From Leeia aquatica (GTDB lineage: Bacteria; Pseudomonadota; Gammaproteobacteria; Burkholderiales; Leeiaceae), in the NCBI RefSeq assembly GCF_012641365.1, contig NZ_JABAIM010000001.1, positions 248,001-312,000 of the forward strand: a stretch of DNA of 64,000 bases, written 5' to 3'. Of the stretch, positions 1 to 7,892 are shown piece after piece. Each line of letters starts with the position of its first letter. Position 1 is the first letter of the stretch. Below the pieces are notes generated by a model. That model did no database searches. It had not been told where the DNA came from and was given only the letters and a program-made list of their open reading frames with translations. Made by a program: the position numbers and the translations under genes.

Positions 1-658
1 CATGCAGGATGTCCACATAAGCGGGCGGCATGGCGCTGATGCCAAACAGGATCACGCGTTGCGGCAGGTGTGCCGGTCGCTCCCCCTGTGCCAGCCGGTC
101 CAGCAGATGCTGCAGCAGGCGTACCCGGTGCGGCGCACTGTCTTGCGCGGCAAGACGCTGCCACAGTGGCTGCTGCCACCGCTCTTCTTCCCCCAGCCCC
201 AGCTGCCGTCCCTGCTCCCAGGCCTCAATCCAGTCGGGGCGGTACATCAGATAGTGGTCAAAAATGTCGGCCACCTGCCAGGCCAGCTCATAGCGGCGGC
301 GCTCATCCGGCTGCTGCAGATAGTGCTGCAAGGACGGGTGCAGCGCCATGACTTCCGACGAGGCCAGCTGCTCGGCAATACGCCAGGCCATGATGTCAGG
401 ACTGAAGCCGGAGCGGCGCGGCAAATCGGCCTGCATGGCGCGGAACAGTTGCCAGATGAAGGTGGCGGGCAGGGGAAACTGCAGATTGGCGCAAATGCCG
501 TTGCGCTTCGCCTGTTGCAGCGTGATCCAGCGCGCCATGCCCTTGCTCTGCACCACCACGACCTCCGGCTCGAACGGCGAAGGCAGCGGCTGGCGAATCA
601 CCGCCAGCAGCAGTTCCAGCAAGGTTTCCAGTCGATTGGCTTGATAGAGATACAGCAT
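1..658 (-). CDS. recC: Exodeoxyribonuclease V gamma subunit RecC, N-terminal part (cut by window edge)
   Basis: RecC is the gamma subunit of the RecBCD helicase-nuclease, which processes double-strand breaks for recombination. The minus-strand frame is open from an ATG at 658 to the window edge, about 219 codons of a protein normally near 1,100 residues. It starts MLYLYQANRLETLLELLL and carries the typical RecC N-terminal signatures from memory of E. coli RecC: FEPEVVVVQSKGMARW, the ANLQFPLPATFIWQLF stretch, DIFDHYLMYRPDWIEAWEQG, and VILFGISAMPPAYVDIL at the cut. No strong ribosome binding site is visible before the ATG. The partner genes recB and recD would be expected further left, outside the window. 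The identification rests on remembered family sequence, but the match is dense and colinear. Confidence 0.9.
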   Translation of the reverse strand, partial: MLYLYQANRLETLLELLLAVIRQPLPSPFEPEVVVVQSKGMARWITLQQAKRNGICANLQFPLPATFIWQLFRAMQADLPRRSGFSPDIMAWRIAEQLASSEVMALHPSLQHYLQQPDERRRYELAWQVADIFDHYLMYRPDWIEAWEQGRQLGLGEEERWQQPLWQRLAAQDSAPHRVRLLQHLLDRLAQGERPAHLPQRVILFGISAMPPAYVDILH

Positions 659-751
659 GGCCGAGAGTATGCCGTCAAAGTGATGACGAGGCCAGCTGCG
701 GCTTGTACCATGCCCCTGTCCGGTTGACCTGCTCTTGCACCCGAACACAAA

Positions 752-774
752 TTGACGTTAACGTAAACGTAAAT
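752..774 (+). promoter_or_regulatory. Probable LiuR-type operator upstream of the acyl-CoA operon
   Basis: The segment reads TTGACGTTAACGTAAACGTA followed by AAT. It contains the repeated ACGTTAACGTAAACGT pattern that resembles the binding motif reported for LiuR, the MerR-family regulator of branched-chain amino acid and fatty acid catabolism in proteobacteria. It lies 40 bp before the thiolase start, where an operator would sit. No liuR gene is in the window, so the link is by motif resemblance and gene content only. Confidence 0.55.
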
Positions 775-814
775 GATAATGCGGCTATCCCCTCTCTCAT
801 GCAGGAGCTGGACC

Positions 815-1999
815 ATGCGCAACGATCCGATTGTCATCATCAGTATTGCCCGTACCCCGATGGGGGGCTTTCAGGGCGATTTTCACAGCCTGAGTGCCAG
901 CGAGCTGGGCGCCGTTGCCGTGCGTGCCGCAATCGAACGCAGTCAGTTGAGCGGAACCGACCTGGACGAAGCCATCATCGGCAATGTGCTGTCCGCCGGA
1001 CAAGGCCAGGCTCCAGCCCGCCAGGCCATTATTGGTGCCGGTTTGCCGCAGTCGGTGCCCTGCACCACCATCAACAAGATGTGCGGTTCCGGCATGCAGG
1101 CCCTGATGCTGGCTCATGACCTGTTGCTGGCCGACAGCAACCGGGTGATGCTGGCCGGCGGCATGGAAAGCATGAGCAATGCCCCTTACCTGCTGCCCAA
1201 GGCCCGCGCAGGCATGCGCCTGGGCCACGGCGAAGTCAAGGATCATATGTTTCTGGATGGTCTGGAAGATGCCTATGACAAAGGCCGCCTGATGGGCAGC
1301 TTTGCCGAAGAATGCGCCGACCAGTACGGTTTTAGCCGTGAGGCACAGGATGAATTTGCCATTCGCTCGCTGACCCGTGCGCAGCAAGCCACCACGGAGC
1401 AGCGCTTTGCTGCAGAAATTGCACCGGTCACCCTGCGCAGCAAGCAAGGCGAGCACGTCATCAACGTGGATGAGCAGCCCGGTAAGGCCCGGCTGGACAA
1501 GATCCCGCAGTTAAAACCCGCCTTCCGCAAGGATGGCACCATCACCCCGGCCAATGCCAGCTCCATTTCGGATGGTGCCGCCGCGCTGGTGTTGATGCGG
1601 GCCTCTGAAGCCGAACGCCGCGGCCTTGCGCCGCTGGCCCGAATCGTCGGCCATGCCAGCCATGCCCAAGCCCCGGCCTTGTTCACCACCGCTCCGGTAT
1701 TTGCCATGCAGAAGCTGCTGCAACGCTGCGGCTGGCAAGCAAGCGATGTGGATTTGTACGAGATCAATGAAGCCTTTGCGGTCGTCACCATGGCGGCCAT
1801 GCACGACCTCAAGCTTTCGGCCGACAAGGTCAACATTCATGGCGGAGCGTGCGCCCTGGGCCATCCGATCGGGGCCTCTGGTGCACGTGTGGTCGTGACC
1901 CTGCTGTCCGCTTTACGACAGTATGGGCTCAAGCGCGGTGTGGCTTCATTGTGCATTGGTGGTGGCGAAGCCACAGCCATGGCGTTTGAATGCCTCTGA
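815..1999 (+). CDS. Acetyl-CoA acetyltransferase (thiolase)
   Basis: This 394-aa protein has the usual length of a biosynthetic or degradative thiolase, which interconverts two acetyl-CoA with acetoacetyl-CoA and CoA. The nucleophilic Cys lies in INKMCGSGMQAL, the catalytic His in GGACALGHPIGASGARV, and the second Cys in CIGGGEATAMAF. An ATG 42 bp upstream is in frame, but I chose the start at 815 because AGGAG lies at 803-807 with good spacing and the protein then begins MRNDPIVIISIARTPMGGF, as thiolases do. It is the first gene of a plus-strand operon with a MaoC hydratase and an acyl-CoA dehydrogenase. It sits just behind a LiuR-like box, which suggests a catabolic role. It could supply acyl-CoA to the neighbouring peptide cluster, but nothing in the sequence shows that. 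Confidence 0.92.
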   Translation: MRNDPIVIISIARTPMGGFQGDFHSLSASELGAVAVRAAIERSQLSGTDLDEAIIGNVLSAGQGQAPARQAIIGAGLPQSVPCTTINKMCGSGMQALMLAHDLLLADSNRVMLAGGMESMSNAPYLLPKARAGMRLGHGEVKDHMFLDGLEDAYDKGRLMGSFAEECADQYGFSREAQDEFAIRSLTRAQQATTEQRFAAEIAPVTLRSKQGEHVINVDEQPGKARLDKIPQLKPAFRKDGTITPANASSISDGAAALVLMRASEAERRGLAPLARIVGHASHAQAPALFTTAPVFAMQKLLQRCGWQASDVDLYEINEAFAVVTMAAMHDLKLSADKVNIHGGACALGHPIGASGARVVVTLLSALRQYGLKRGVASLCIGGGEATAMAFECL

Positions 2000-2093
2000 C
2001 GGGTGGTGAAGCACTCGCCTTGTCGCCCGGCCTCTTGTAGCATGTGGGCTGGTTTCAGGGCTTGTTCTTCTCGTGTACCCATGAGGTAAATGC

Positions 2094-2546
2094 ATGCTGT
2101 ACTTTGAAGATTTAACGCCAGGCCGGGTGTTCCATGGTGGCCCCATCAGTGCCACCGTGGAAGAAATTGTGGATTTCGCCCGGCGCTTTGACCCGCAGCC
2201 CTTTCATCTGGACCCGATGGCGGGCCTGCAGAGTGTGTTTGGCGGTCTGGTGTCATCAGGCTGGCATACTGCAGCCTTGACCATGCGCATGCTGGCCGAC
2301 TCAGACCTGAGCAAGATCAGCAATGGGCTGGTGGGCTTGCAGATCGACAAACTGATCTGGCATCAGCCGGTTCGGCCGGGTGATACCATTCGGGCCGAGT
2401 TTGATGTCATGGGCCGCAAGCACTCGCAGTCTCGCCCCGGTTTTGGCGTGGTAACCCTGGCATGGCGTACCTTCAACCAGCATGACCAATTGATCATGAG
2501 TCTGGAAAACGCCATCTGGGTGGCGTTACGACCGACTGAGGGCTGA
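2094..2546 (+). CDS. MaoC-like (R)-specific enoyl-CoA hydratase/dehydratase
   Basis: This 150-aa single hot-dog protein is of the MaoC family. These enzymes hydrate enoyl-CoA or act on related thioesters in fatty acid or branched-chain catabolism. The family's active-site segment is visible around residues 33-62: FDPQPFHLDP, with the Asp and His pair, followed by GGLVSSGWHTAALTMR in place of the more common G-HG-T-A. The start has a good TGAGGTAA ribosome binding site at 2082-2089. It lies 95 bp after the thiolase and ends 2 bp before the acyl-CoA dehydrogenase start. The substrate cannot be read from the sequence. Confidence 0.85.
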   Translation: MLYFEDLTPGRVFHGGPISATVEEIVDFARRFDPQPFHLDPMAGLQSVFGGLVSSGWHTAALTMRMLADSDLSKISNGLVGLQIDKLIWHQPVRPGDTIRAEFDVMGRKHSQSRPGFGVVTLAWRTFNQHDQLIMSLENAIWVALRPTEG

Positions 2547-2548
2547 AT

Positions 2549-3697
2549 GTGCTGCTGAATGAAGACCAGCGTCTGATCCGTGACGCCGTGCGTGATTACG
2601 CACAACATGAACTATGGCCCACTGCGGCTGAGCGTGACCGCAGCCACCGTTTTCCCCGTGAAGAATTGCAGGCCCTAGCCAGCATGGGTCTGTTTGGCCT
2701 GACAGTACCGACTGAATGGGGCGGCGCCGGGCTGGATTACCTGTCTGCAGCGGTGGCACTGGAAGAAGTCGCCGCAGGAGATGGCGCCATCTCGACCATC
2801 CTGTCCGTACAAAATTCCGTAGTGTGCGGGCCGGTCTTGCACTTTGGTACCCCGGAACAGAAGGCGCGTTTCCTGCGCCCCTTTGCCTCAGGCGAGATGC
2901 TGGGCGCGTTTTGCCTGACCGAGCCCCAGGCCGGCTCAGACGCGGCCGCACTGCAGGCCAAGGCGGTGCGGGAGGGTGACGACTACCTGATCAGCGGCAG
3001 CAAGCAGTTCATCACCAATGGCCGCCACGCGGGTGCCGCCATCGTGTTTGCGGTAACAGACCCAAACGCCGGGCGTCAAGGCATTACTGCCTTTATCGTC
3101 CCCACGGATTTACCTGGCTTTGAAGTCGTTCGTGTGGAAGACAAGCTCGGACAGCATTGTTCCGATACGGCGGCACTGGCTTTTGACAAGGTGCGCGTCC
3201 CCGCCTCACTGCGTCTGGGGCAGGAAGGCGAAGGCTACCGCATTGCGCTGGCCAATCTGGAATCCGGTCGTATTGGTATCGCGGCACAATGTCTCGGCAT
3301 GGCGCGTAGCGCCTTGCAGTGTGCGCTGGATTATGCCCGTGAGCGGCAGAGCTTCGGCAAGCCCATTTACCAGCATCAAGCGGTGCAATTCCGCCTGGCC
3401 AGCGCAGCCACTCGTCTGGAGGCGGCACGGCAGCTGGTGTGGCACGCAGCCAGCCTGAAAGATGCCGGCCAGCCCTGCTTGAAAGAAGCCGCCATGGCCA
3501 AACTGTTTGCTTCAGAGATGGCCGAGCAGGTCTGCTCTGATGCCTTGCAGACCTTTGGCGGCTATGGCTACCTCAATGACTTCCCGGTCGAGCGCATCTA
3601 CCGCGATGTGCGCGTCACACAGATCTACGAAGGCACCAGCGATATCCAGCGCCTGATCATCGCCCGCGAGCTGGGGGTGGGTGGCAGCCTCGCCTGA
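2549..3697 (+). CDS. Acyl-CoA dehydrogenase
   Basis: This 382-aa FAD-dependent acyl-CoA dehydrogenase oxidises an acyl-CoA to the trans-2-enoyl-CoA and passes electrons to ETF. Family signatures are FCLTEPQAGSDAAAL (FAD contact), FGKPIYQHQAVQFRLA, and QTFGGYGYLNDFPVERIYRD. The segment IYEGTSDIQRLIIAREL carries the Glu that is catalytic in the short-chain class. The start is GTG at 2549, just two bases after the maoC stop, so translation is probably coupled. The overlapping ATG at 2547 runs into a stop after two codons. The gene ends 16 bp from the convergent thioesterase gene, and I see no terminator between them. Confidence 0.92.
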   Translation: MLLNEDQRLIRDAVRDYAQHELWPTAAERDRSHRFPREELQALASMGLFGLTVPTEWGGAGLDYLSAAVALEEVAAGDGAISTILSVQNSVVCGPVLHFGTPEQKARFLRPFASGEMLGAFCLTEPQAGSDAAALQAKAVREGDDYLISGSKQFITNGRHAGAAIVFAVTDPNAGRQGITAFIVPTDLPGFEVVRVEDKLGQHCSDTAALAFDKVRVPASLRLGQEGEGYRIALANLESGRIGIAAQCLGMARSALQCALDYARERQSFGKPIYQHQAVQFRLASAATRLEAARQLVWHAASLKDAGQPCLKEAAMAKLFASEMAEQVCSDALQTFGGYGYLNDFPVERIYRDVRVTQIYEGTSDIQRLIIARELGVGGSLA

Positions 3698-3713
3698 CTC
3701 CCCAGCAGCCTCC

Positions 3714-4463
3714 TTACACACGCAGGCCGTCTTGCAACCGTTGCCAGATGGCTTGCTGGTGGGGGTTCAGGAAGAAATGGTCTCCGTTGAAATCATGGCG
3801 TGTCATGCCAGCCGCCCCCAGCTCAGACCAAGCCAGCGCGCGGGGCAGCTCCACATAGGGATCCGAGTCTCCCAGCAGCAAGTGCATGGGGCACGTTAGC
3901 CCCCCTTCCTGATCCTGCCAGACATAACGCTCTGACAAGGCAAAATCTGCCCGGATACCTGGCAGCAGCAATTCCATCATCTCGGCATGGTCCAGCAGTT
4001 CAGCCGGTGTGCCATTATAGTCCCGCAGCGCCTCGATCAAGTCACGCTCCGGCAAGTCATGCAGACGGCGCTTGAGGGCCCGCCGGTGCGGCGCCTCTGC
4101 ACCAGACAGCCACAGTGAATGCAGCGGTAACCCTCGCGCCCGCAATGCTCGCGCCGTTTCGAATGCCAGAAGTGCGCCGAGGCTGTGGCCGAAAAAGGCT
4201 ACCGGGCGATCAAACAGCGGCGCCAGCTCGGCACACAATACCTCGACCAGGGTTGACCAGTCATCGCACGGGGGATCAAACAAACGACTCCCCCGTCCCG
4301 GCAGGCTGACAATCTGCAGGCCGATCTGCGACCCCAGCCCTTCGGCCCAGCCTTGAAAGGCAGCCACACTGCCCCCCGCAAATGGAAACCCGATCAGCCG
4401 AATTCGGGCATCACTGGCCGGCTGGCCAAATAGCCATTTTGACTCTGTTTTCACAAGTTGCAT
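3714..4463 (-). CDS. Type II (editing) thioesterase of the NRPS cluster
   Basis: This alpha/beta hydrolase of about 249 aa is of the stand-alone TEII class. TEII enzymes remove wrong or stalled acyl groups from carrier domains. It shows IGFPFAGGSVAAF near the N-terminus, the nucleophile in FFGHSLGALLAFE, an acid in LLGDSDPYV, and the catalytic His in FNGDHFFLNP. I chose ATG 4463 because GGAAG lies 9 bases before it and the protein then begins MQLVKTESKWLFG. A GTG at 4484, overlapping the stop of the upstream oxygenase gene, and an ATG at 4481 are alternatives. It is the last gene of the biosynthetic operon. Besides this protein, two TE domains are fused to megasynthases in the same cluster. 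Confidence 0.9.
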   Translation of the reverse strand: MQLVKTESKWLFGQPASDARIRLIGFPFAGGSVAAFQGWAEGLGSQIGLQIVSLPGRGSRLFDPPCDDWSTLVEVLCAELAPLFDRPVAFFGHSLGALLAFETARALRARGLPLHSLWLSGAEAPHRRALKRRLHDLPERDLIEALRDYNGTPAELLDHAEMMELLLPGIRADFALSERYVWQDQEGGLTCPMHLLLGDSDPYVELPRALAWSELGAAGMTRHDFNGDHFFLNPHQQAIWQRLQDGLRV

Positions 4464-4480
4464 CCTATCTGCTTCCAGCA

Positions 4481-5362
4481 TCACGCCGTGGGGCGAGAGC
4501 CTTCAATTGTGACACGCTGGCCAAACCGGTCAAACGGGTAGTAATCCCAGACGGCGTGATGCTGGGTACAACGGTTATCCCACAGCACGACCGTGTTGGG
4601 CTGCCAGCGAACCCGGCAACTCAGGATCGGCTCTTGCTGGGGCAGCCGAATCAACATGTCCAGCAACGGCTTGCTCTCTGGTGGCGCCAGCTGGACAATA
4701 TGAGTGGTAAAGCCGGAATTGACGTACAGCAGTTTTCTTCCAGTTTCAGGGTGCCTAACGACAACCGGATGCTCCGTACGCGGAATCTCCAGCCCCTCAG
4801 GCGGCTCATAGCCATACTCACGCCATGGCACAATACCGTCGTGCATCGCGGTCAGCCCATCCAGAAACTGACGCATGGCGGGCGATAGCATTTCATAGGC
4901 GAGGTGCATGTTGGCAAACAAGGTATCGCCTCCGGCCCCCAGTGCTGGCGTCTGCTTGATATAGAGAATGGAGCCCAATGAGGGCGCTTCTTCCGCTGTG
5001 CCATCGGTGTGCCATTCTGTTCCGACGACGAATTCTGAATCCTTGGATGCCGTGATATCCAGAATATTGGGATCACCGCCATCCACCTTGCTGATGGGCA
5101 GAACCTTGAGCGAACCGAAATACTGGGCAAAGCGACGTTGATCATCCGGCTGAATGTGCTGATCACGAAACACCAGCACATGATGCCGCAGGAAAGCGCG
5201 TTTCAATTCCGCCAGTTGAACACCTTCCAGCGGGCGTGACAGATCGACGCCACTGACTTCGGCCCCAATGATGGGGGTCAGAGGTTGAACTCCGAGGGTT
5301 TCGTAGCGCTGAGTGGGCGCAGTGGTGATTTTTTCGACAGCAGCTCGTACAAACTGACTCAT
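4481..5362 (-). CDS. TauD/TfdA-family Fe(II)/2-oxoglutarate dioxygenase (second copy)
   Basis: This 293-aa non-haem iron oxygenase is of the TauD family. In peptide clusters such enzymes usually hydroxylate a residue on the carrier protein or in the released peptide. The first two iron ligands are His and Asp in TEWHTDGTAEEAP. The distal His is in CTQHHAVWDYYPFDR, and the 2-oxoglutarate-binding Arg follows in FGQRVTIEGSRP. The start at 5362 follows AAAGG. It is a clear paralogue of the neighbouring oxygenase at 5422-6294, with the same layout, the same WHTDGT core and the same start, MS-(F/Y)VR-AVE-I. The two have diverged throughout, so each probably has its own substrate or position. Thr, Arg, Pro or the polyketide unit are possible targets. 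Confidence 0.88.
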   Translation of the reverse strand: MSQFVRAAVEKITTAPTQRYETLGVQPLTPIIGAEVSGVDLSRPLEGVQLAELKRAFLRHHVLVFRDQHIQPDDQRRFAQYFGSLKVLPISKVDGGDPNILDITASKDSEFVVGTEWHTDGTAEEAPSLGSILYIKQTPALGAGGDTLFANMHLAYEMLSPAMRQFLDGLTAMHDGIVPWREYGYEPPEGLEIPRTEHPVVVRHPETGRKLLYVNSGFTTHIVQLAPPESKPLLDMLIRLPQQEPILSCRVRWQPNTVVLWDNRCTQHHAVWDYYPFDRFGQRVTIEGSRPTA

Positions 5363-5383
5363 GGCAGGCCTTTAGCAAAGAAA

Positions 5384-5414
5384 GCAAGCGGAGCACTCCA
5401 GTCACCCCGCTTGC
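5384..5414 (-). terminator. Stem-loop between the two oxygenase genes, attenuator-like
   Basis: GCAAGCGG (5384-5391) pairs with CCGCTTGC (5407-5414) around a 15-base loop. Read in the direction of transcription (minus strand) the stem is followed by TTTCTTTGC. This could reduce read-through from the first oxygenase gene into the second one and the thioesterase, or stabilise the upstream message. Confidence 0.45.
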
Positions 5415-5421
5415 CGGATTG

Positions 5422-6294
5422 TTACAGGGTGGGTTTGCTTCCGTTGATGGTGACCCGACGAACATGGCGGTTGTAGGGATAATAATCCCAAACCGCAAAG
5501 TGCTGGGTGCAGCGGTTATCCCACCACACCATGGCGTGCTTTTCCCAGCGAATGCGGCAAGCCAGAATCGGCTCTTGCTCAATCATCCGGTACAGCATCT
5601 GCAGCAGCTGCTGGCTTTCAAATGGAGCAAGCTCATTGATTTTGGTGGTAAACCCGGAATTGACGAACAGGTTCTTGCGACCATTTTCCGGGTGCGTCAT
5701 CACGACCGGGTGATCGGCACGCGCAATCGGGAAACCCTCTGGCGGTTTGTGGCCACGCCAGGCCACAATGCCGTCATGGTGTGCGGTCAGGCCTTCCAGA
5801 AAAGCTTTCATCGCCGGCGACATCATGTCGTAAGCGAGATGCATATTGGAGAACATGGTGTCACCACCCTGCACTTCCGGCATGTCCATCATGTACAGGA
5901 AAGAGCCCGCAGACGGCGCCTCATCGCCGGTGCCATCGGTGTGCCACAATCCACCCACAATGTGCTCGTTGTCACGCCCGGAGCGGGCCTCAACGACTTC
6001 CGGATCTCCCCCATCAAACTTGGCAATCGGAAACTGCCGCAGTTCACCAAAATAGCGGGCCACCCGCTTCTGATCCTCCGCAGACAGCTCCTGCTTGCGG
6101 AACACCACCACATGGTGCTCCAGCCAGGCACGGCGAATTTCAGCAATCTGTTGTGCGGTCAGCTCACGCGTCAGATCTACACCGGAAATTTCAGCACCAA
6201 TGATCGGTGTGATCGGCTCTACCTTGATGGTTTCATAAGGGGCCAGCTTTCGGGTGGTAATCCGCTCTACCGCTTCACGAACATAATGACTCAT
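5422..6294 (-). CDS. TauD/TfdA-family Fe(II)/2-oxoglutarate dioxygenase (first copy)
   Basis: This 290-aa oxygenase is of the TauD family, expected to use Fe(II), O2 and 2-oxoglutarate to hydroxylate a substrate in the cytoplasm. The HxD iron ligands lie in GGLWHTDGTGDEAP and the third ligand His in CTQHFAVWDYYPYNR. The Arg for 2-oxoglutarate follows in HVRRVTINGSKP. A strong AAGGAG precedes the ATG at 6294. A 59-bp gap with a stem-loop separates it from its paralogue. Both sit downstream of the NRPS genes in one transcription unit, so a tailoring role is the natural reading. The family does not by itself reveal which residue is modified. Confidence 0.88.
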   Translation of the reverse strand: MSHYVREAVERITTRKLAPYETIKVEPITPIIGAEISGVDLTRELTAQQIAEIRRAWLEHHVVVFRKQELSAEDQKRVARYFGELRQFPIAKFDGGDPEVVEARSGRDNEHIVGGLWHTDGTGDEAPSAGSFLYMMDMPEVQGGDTMFSNMHLAYDMMSPAMKAFLEGLTAHHDGIVAWRGHKPPEGFPIARADHPVVMTHPENGRKNLFVNSGFTTKINELAPFESQQLLQMLYRMIEQEPILACRIRWEKHAMVWWDNRCTQHFAVWDYYPYNRHVRRVTINGSKPTL

Positions 6295-6370
6295 CGTATC
6301 TCCTTGTCGCTTGATTCATTGGTTTATCAAAGTCACTACCAGGATATAACTGCCACTGTTCCTGCCACTG

Positions 6371-7066
6371 CTACTGCGATTCATGCATGACGCCTACACC
6401 TGCCTGATGCAAGGCATTCAGGATCAAGGCACCAAACGCCTGATTGCCATGCAGGGTGTCATTGGGTTCACAGTACTCGGGCCGTTGATAACCATCCGGC
6501 CCGGCTGCTTCTGGTCGAACATCAATCACTTCGATGCCGATGGCCTGCAGGTGTTGCTTGAGGGCCTCCTGCGCGGCAAAAAAGATCGTCGGGTCTGCCG
6601 TTTCCAATACCCGTTGTGGCGGCATGACCGCCAGGACACGCAGCCCCATATCATGCAGATCCCGATAAAGCGCCAGCGCGTCTTGCGCCATGACCCCAAT
6701 CAGTTTTGAAAACAGCGGCCCTGCAAGGAATGCAGGCGAATATTGCTGCTGCCTGTCCTGGTAAATACGCCAGCTTTCATGAATGGCGAAGAAATGGGCG
6801 CCAAACCCTATGGTCGACACCACAGGAGTGGTCAGCTTGCCCAGCGGGCCACCGCCCAGCGTACGCTGGAATTCATCCATATACGCGGCAACGCCGGCAT
6901 GCAGCCAGCGGATTTCCTCACCACAGCGCTCATGAAAGCGGCCGATGAAATCCCGCCCGGCACCAACGGGGCCACCCACAAAGGGAACCTCCGCAGCCTG
7001 CGCCGCCCGGCCAATGGCACCCGCATGGGAATCACCTACCAGCAGAAAACGGGCGGTCTCAGCCAT
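6371..7066 (-). CDS. SGNH/GDSL-family hydrolase or acyltransferase of the NRPS cluster
   Basis: This protein of about 231 aa has the SGNH hydrolase block I motif at its N-terminus (FLLVGDSHAGAIGRA) and probable Asn/Gly contacts later. A late block V is plausible around PNDTLHGNQAFGALI, where D and H would complete the catalytic set. SGNH enzymes hydrolyse or transfer ester-linked groups. I chose ATG 7066 because GGAGGG lies just before it (minus strand). An in-frame start 39 bp further upstream has no such site. The gene overlaps the end of the preceding hypothetical gene by 8 bp, so the two are probably translated together. A role in esterifying, trimming or transferring part of the peptide is inference. 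Confidence 0.75.
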   Translation of the reverse strand: MAETARFLLVGDSHAGAIGRAAQAAEVPFVGGPVGAGRDFIGRFHERCGEEIRWLHAGVAAYMDEFQRTLGGGPLGKLTTPVVSTIGFGAHFFAIHESWRIYQDRQQQYSPAFLAGPLFSKLIGVMAQDALALYRDLHDMGLRVLAVMPPQRVLETADPTIFFAAQEALKQHLQAIGIEVIDVRPEAAGPDGYQRPEYCEPNDTLHGNQAFGALILNALHQAGVGVMHESQ

Positions 7067-7892
7067 AATCCCTCCCCGCTTCCCGCACCGCCGCCAGCAG
7101 TGCATCCGCCAGACGCTGGTGCAGCATACCTTGTGCCTCAGCCGTGTCGCCCACGGTCAGCAAATAGCCCTGCGTCACGGCCTGCAGCTGTCCATACAGC
7201 GTGCCTGGCGATGGCTGTCCTGCATCCCGCTGGGCCAGCCAATCGGCGTCCATCGCCGCATGCACCTTGGCATTGGCCTGCACAAAGGCCTTGCGGTTTG
7301 CCAGGGCATTTTCCTCTCCATACTCGCGCGACATGGGCTCCGCATCCGGGTACTGCTGTGCTTGCGCATATTGCAAGCAACGCAGGTAAGACTGTTGGTA
7401 GGCCGAGGCATAGTCATAGCCATATGTGAATGCAGCTTGCAGTGCTCCCTCCAGGCCGGAAAGCCACGTTTCGTGATCATGGAGCCTGTCGGCCAGTGCA
7501 TCACGGTGGAGATCCATCAGCCGCTGCACCTGTTCCGGGTAACCATGTCTAAGCTCACAGCTCAGCTTCAGAACCGGCAACAAGCCATGCAGCAGCCAGT
7601 GATGCAGAATGCGCCGCGGGATGGGCCTGCCCTCAAAAGACGACAGTGCAATGATCAGGGCCTCGCCCCAATCCAGGTAGGTGGCAGCAGGCAGACCATC
7701 AAACAGCGGAGGGATCATCTGCGCCAGCCAGTCCGGCATCAGTGAGGCAGGAACCTCTGTACTGTGGCTGGCCGTGGGTGACAGCACCGCCAGCAGGCAA
7801 CCGCCGCCATCCGGGTGATGCCACACGCCCTGGTGCAATGCCCCTGAAGCCCTGGCACGGCGAAAATGTTGCAACCCTTCAAGGTAGGTCAT
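7059..7892 (-). CDS. Unrecognised 277-aa protein in the NRPS operon
   Basis: I do not recognise a family. The protein is soluble, largely helical by composition, rich in Leu, Ala, Gln and aromatic residues, and has no signal peptide or membrane segment. Notable stretches are QGVWHHPDGGGCLLAVL near residue 22, ILHHWLLHGLLPVLKLSCE near 95, and a Tyr-rich patch FTYGYDYASAYQQSYLRC near 155. His residues are frequent in its first half. It overlaps the upstream NRPS gene by 4 bp (stop/start at 7889-7892) and the downstream SGNH gene by 8 bp, so its production is tightly tied to both. Coupling to a TE-ending NRPS and to an SGNH enzyme suggests a tailoring or partner function, not proven. Confidence 0.8.
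   Translation of the reverse strand: MTYLEGLQHFRRARASGALHQGVWHHPDGGGCLLAVLSPTASHSTEVPASLMPDWLAQMIPPLFDGLPAATYLDWGEALIIALSSFEGRPIPRRILHHWLLHGLLPVLKLSCELRHGYPEQVQRLMDLHRDALADRLHDHETWLSGLEGALQAAFTYGYDYASAYQQSYLRCLQYAQAQQYPDAEPMSREYGEENALANRKAFVQANAKVHAAMDADWLAQRDAGQPSPGTLYGQLQAVTQGYLLTVGDTAEAQGMLHQRLADALLAAVREAGRDYG

Noticed and set aside
2-727. 241-codon plus-strand frame at the left edge
   Set aside because: The opposite strand encodes RecC with clear family motifs; this frame is its shadow.
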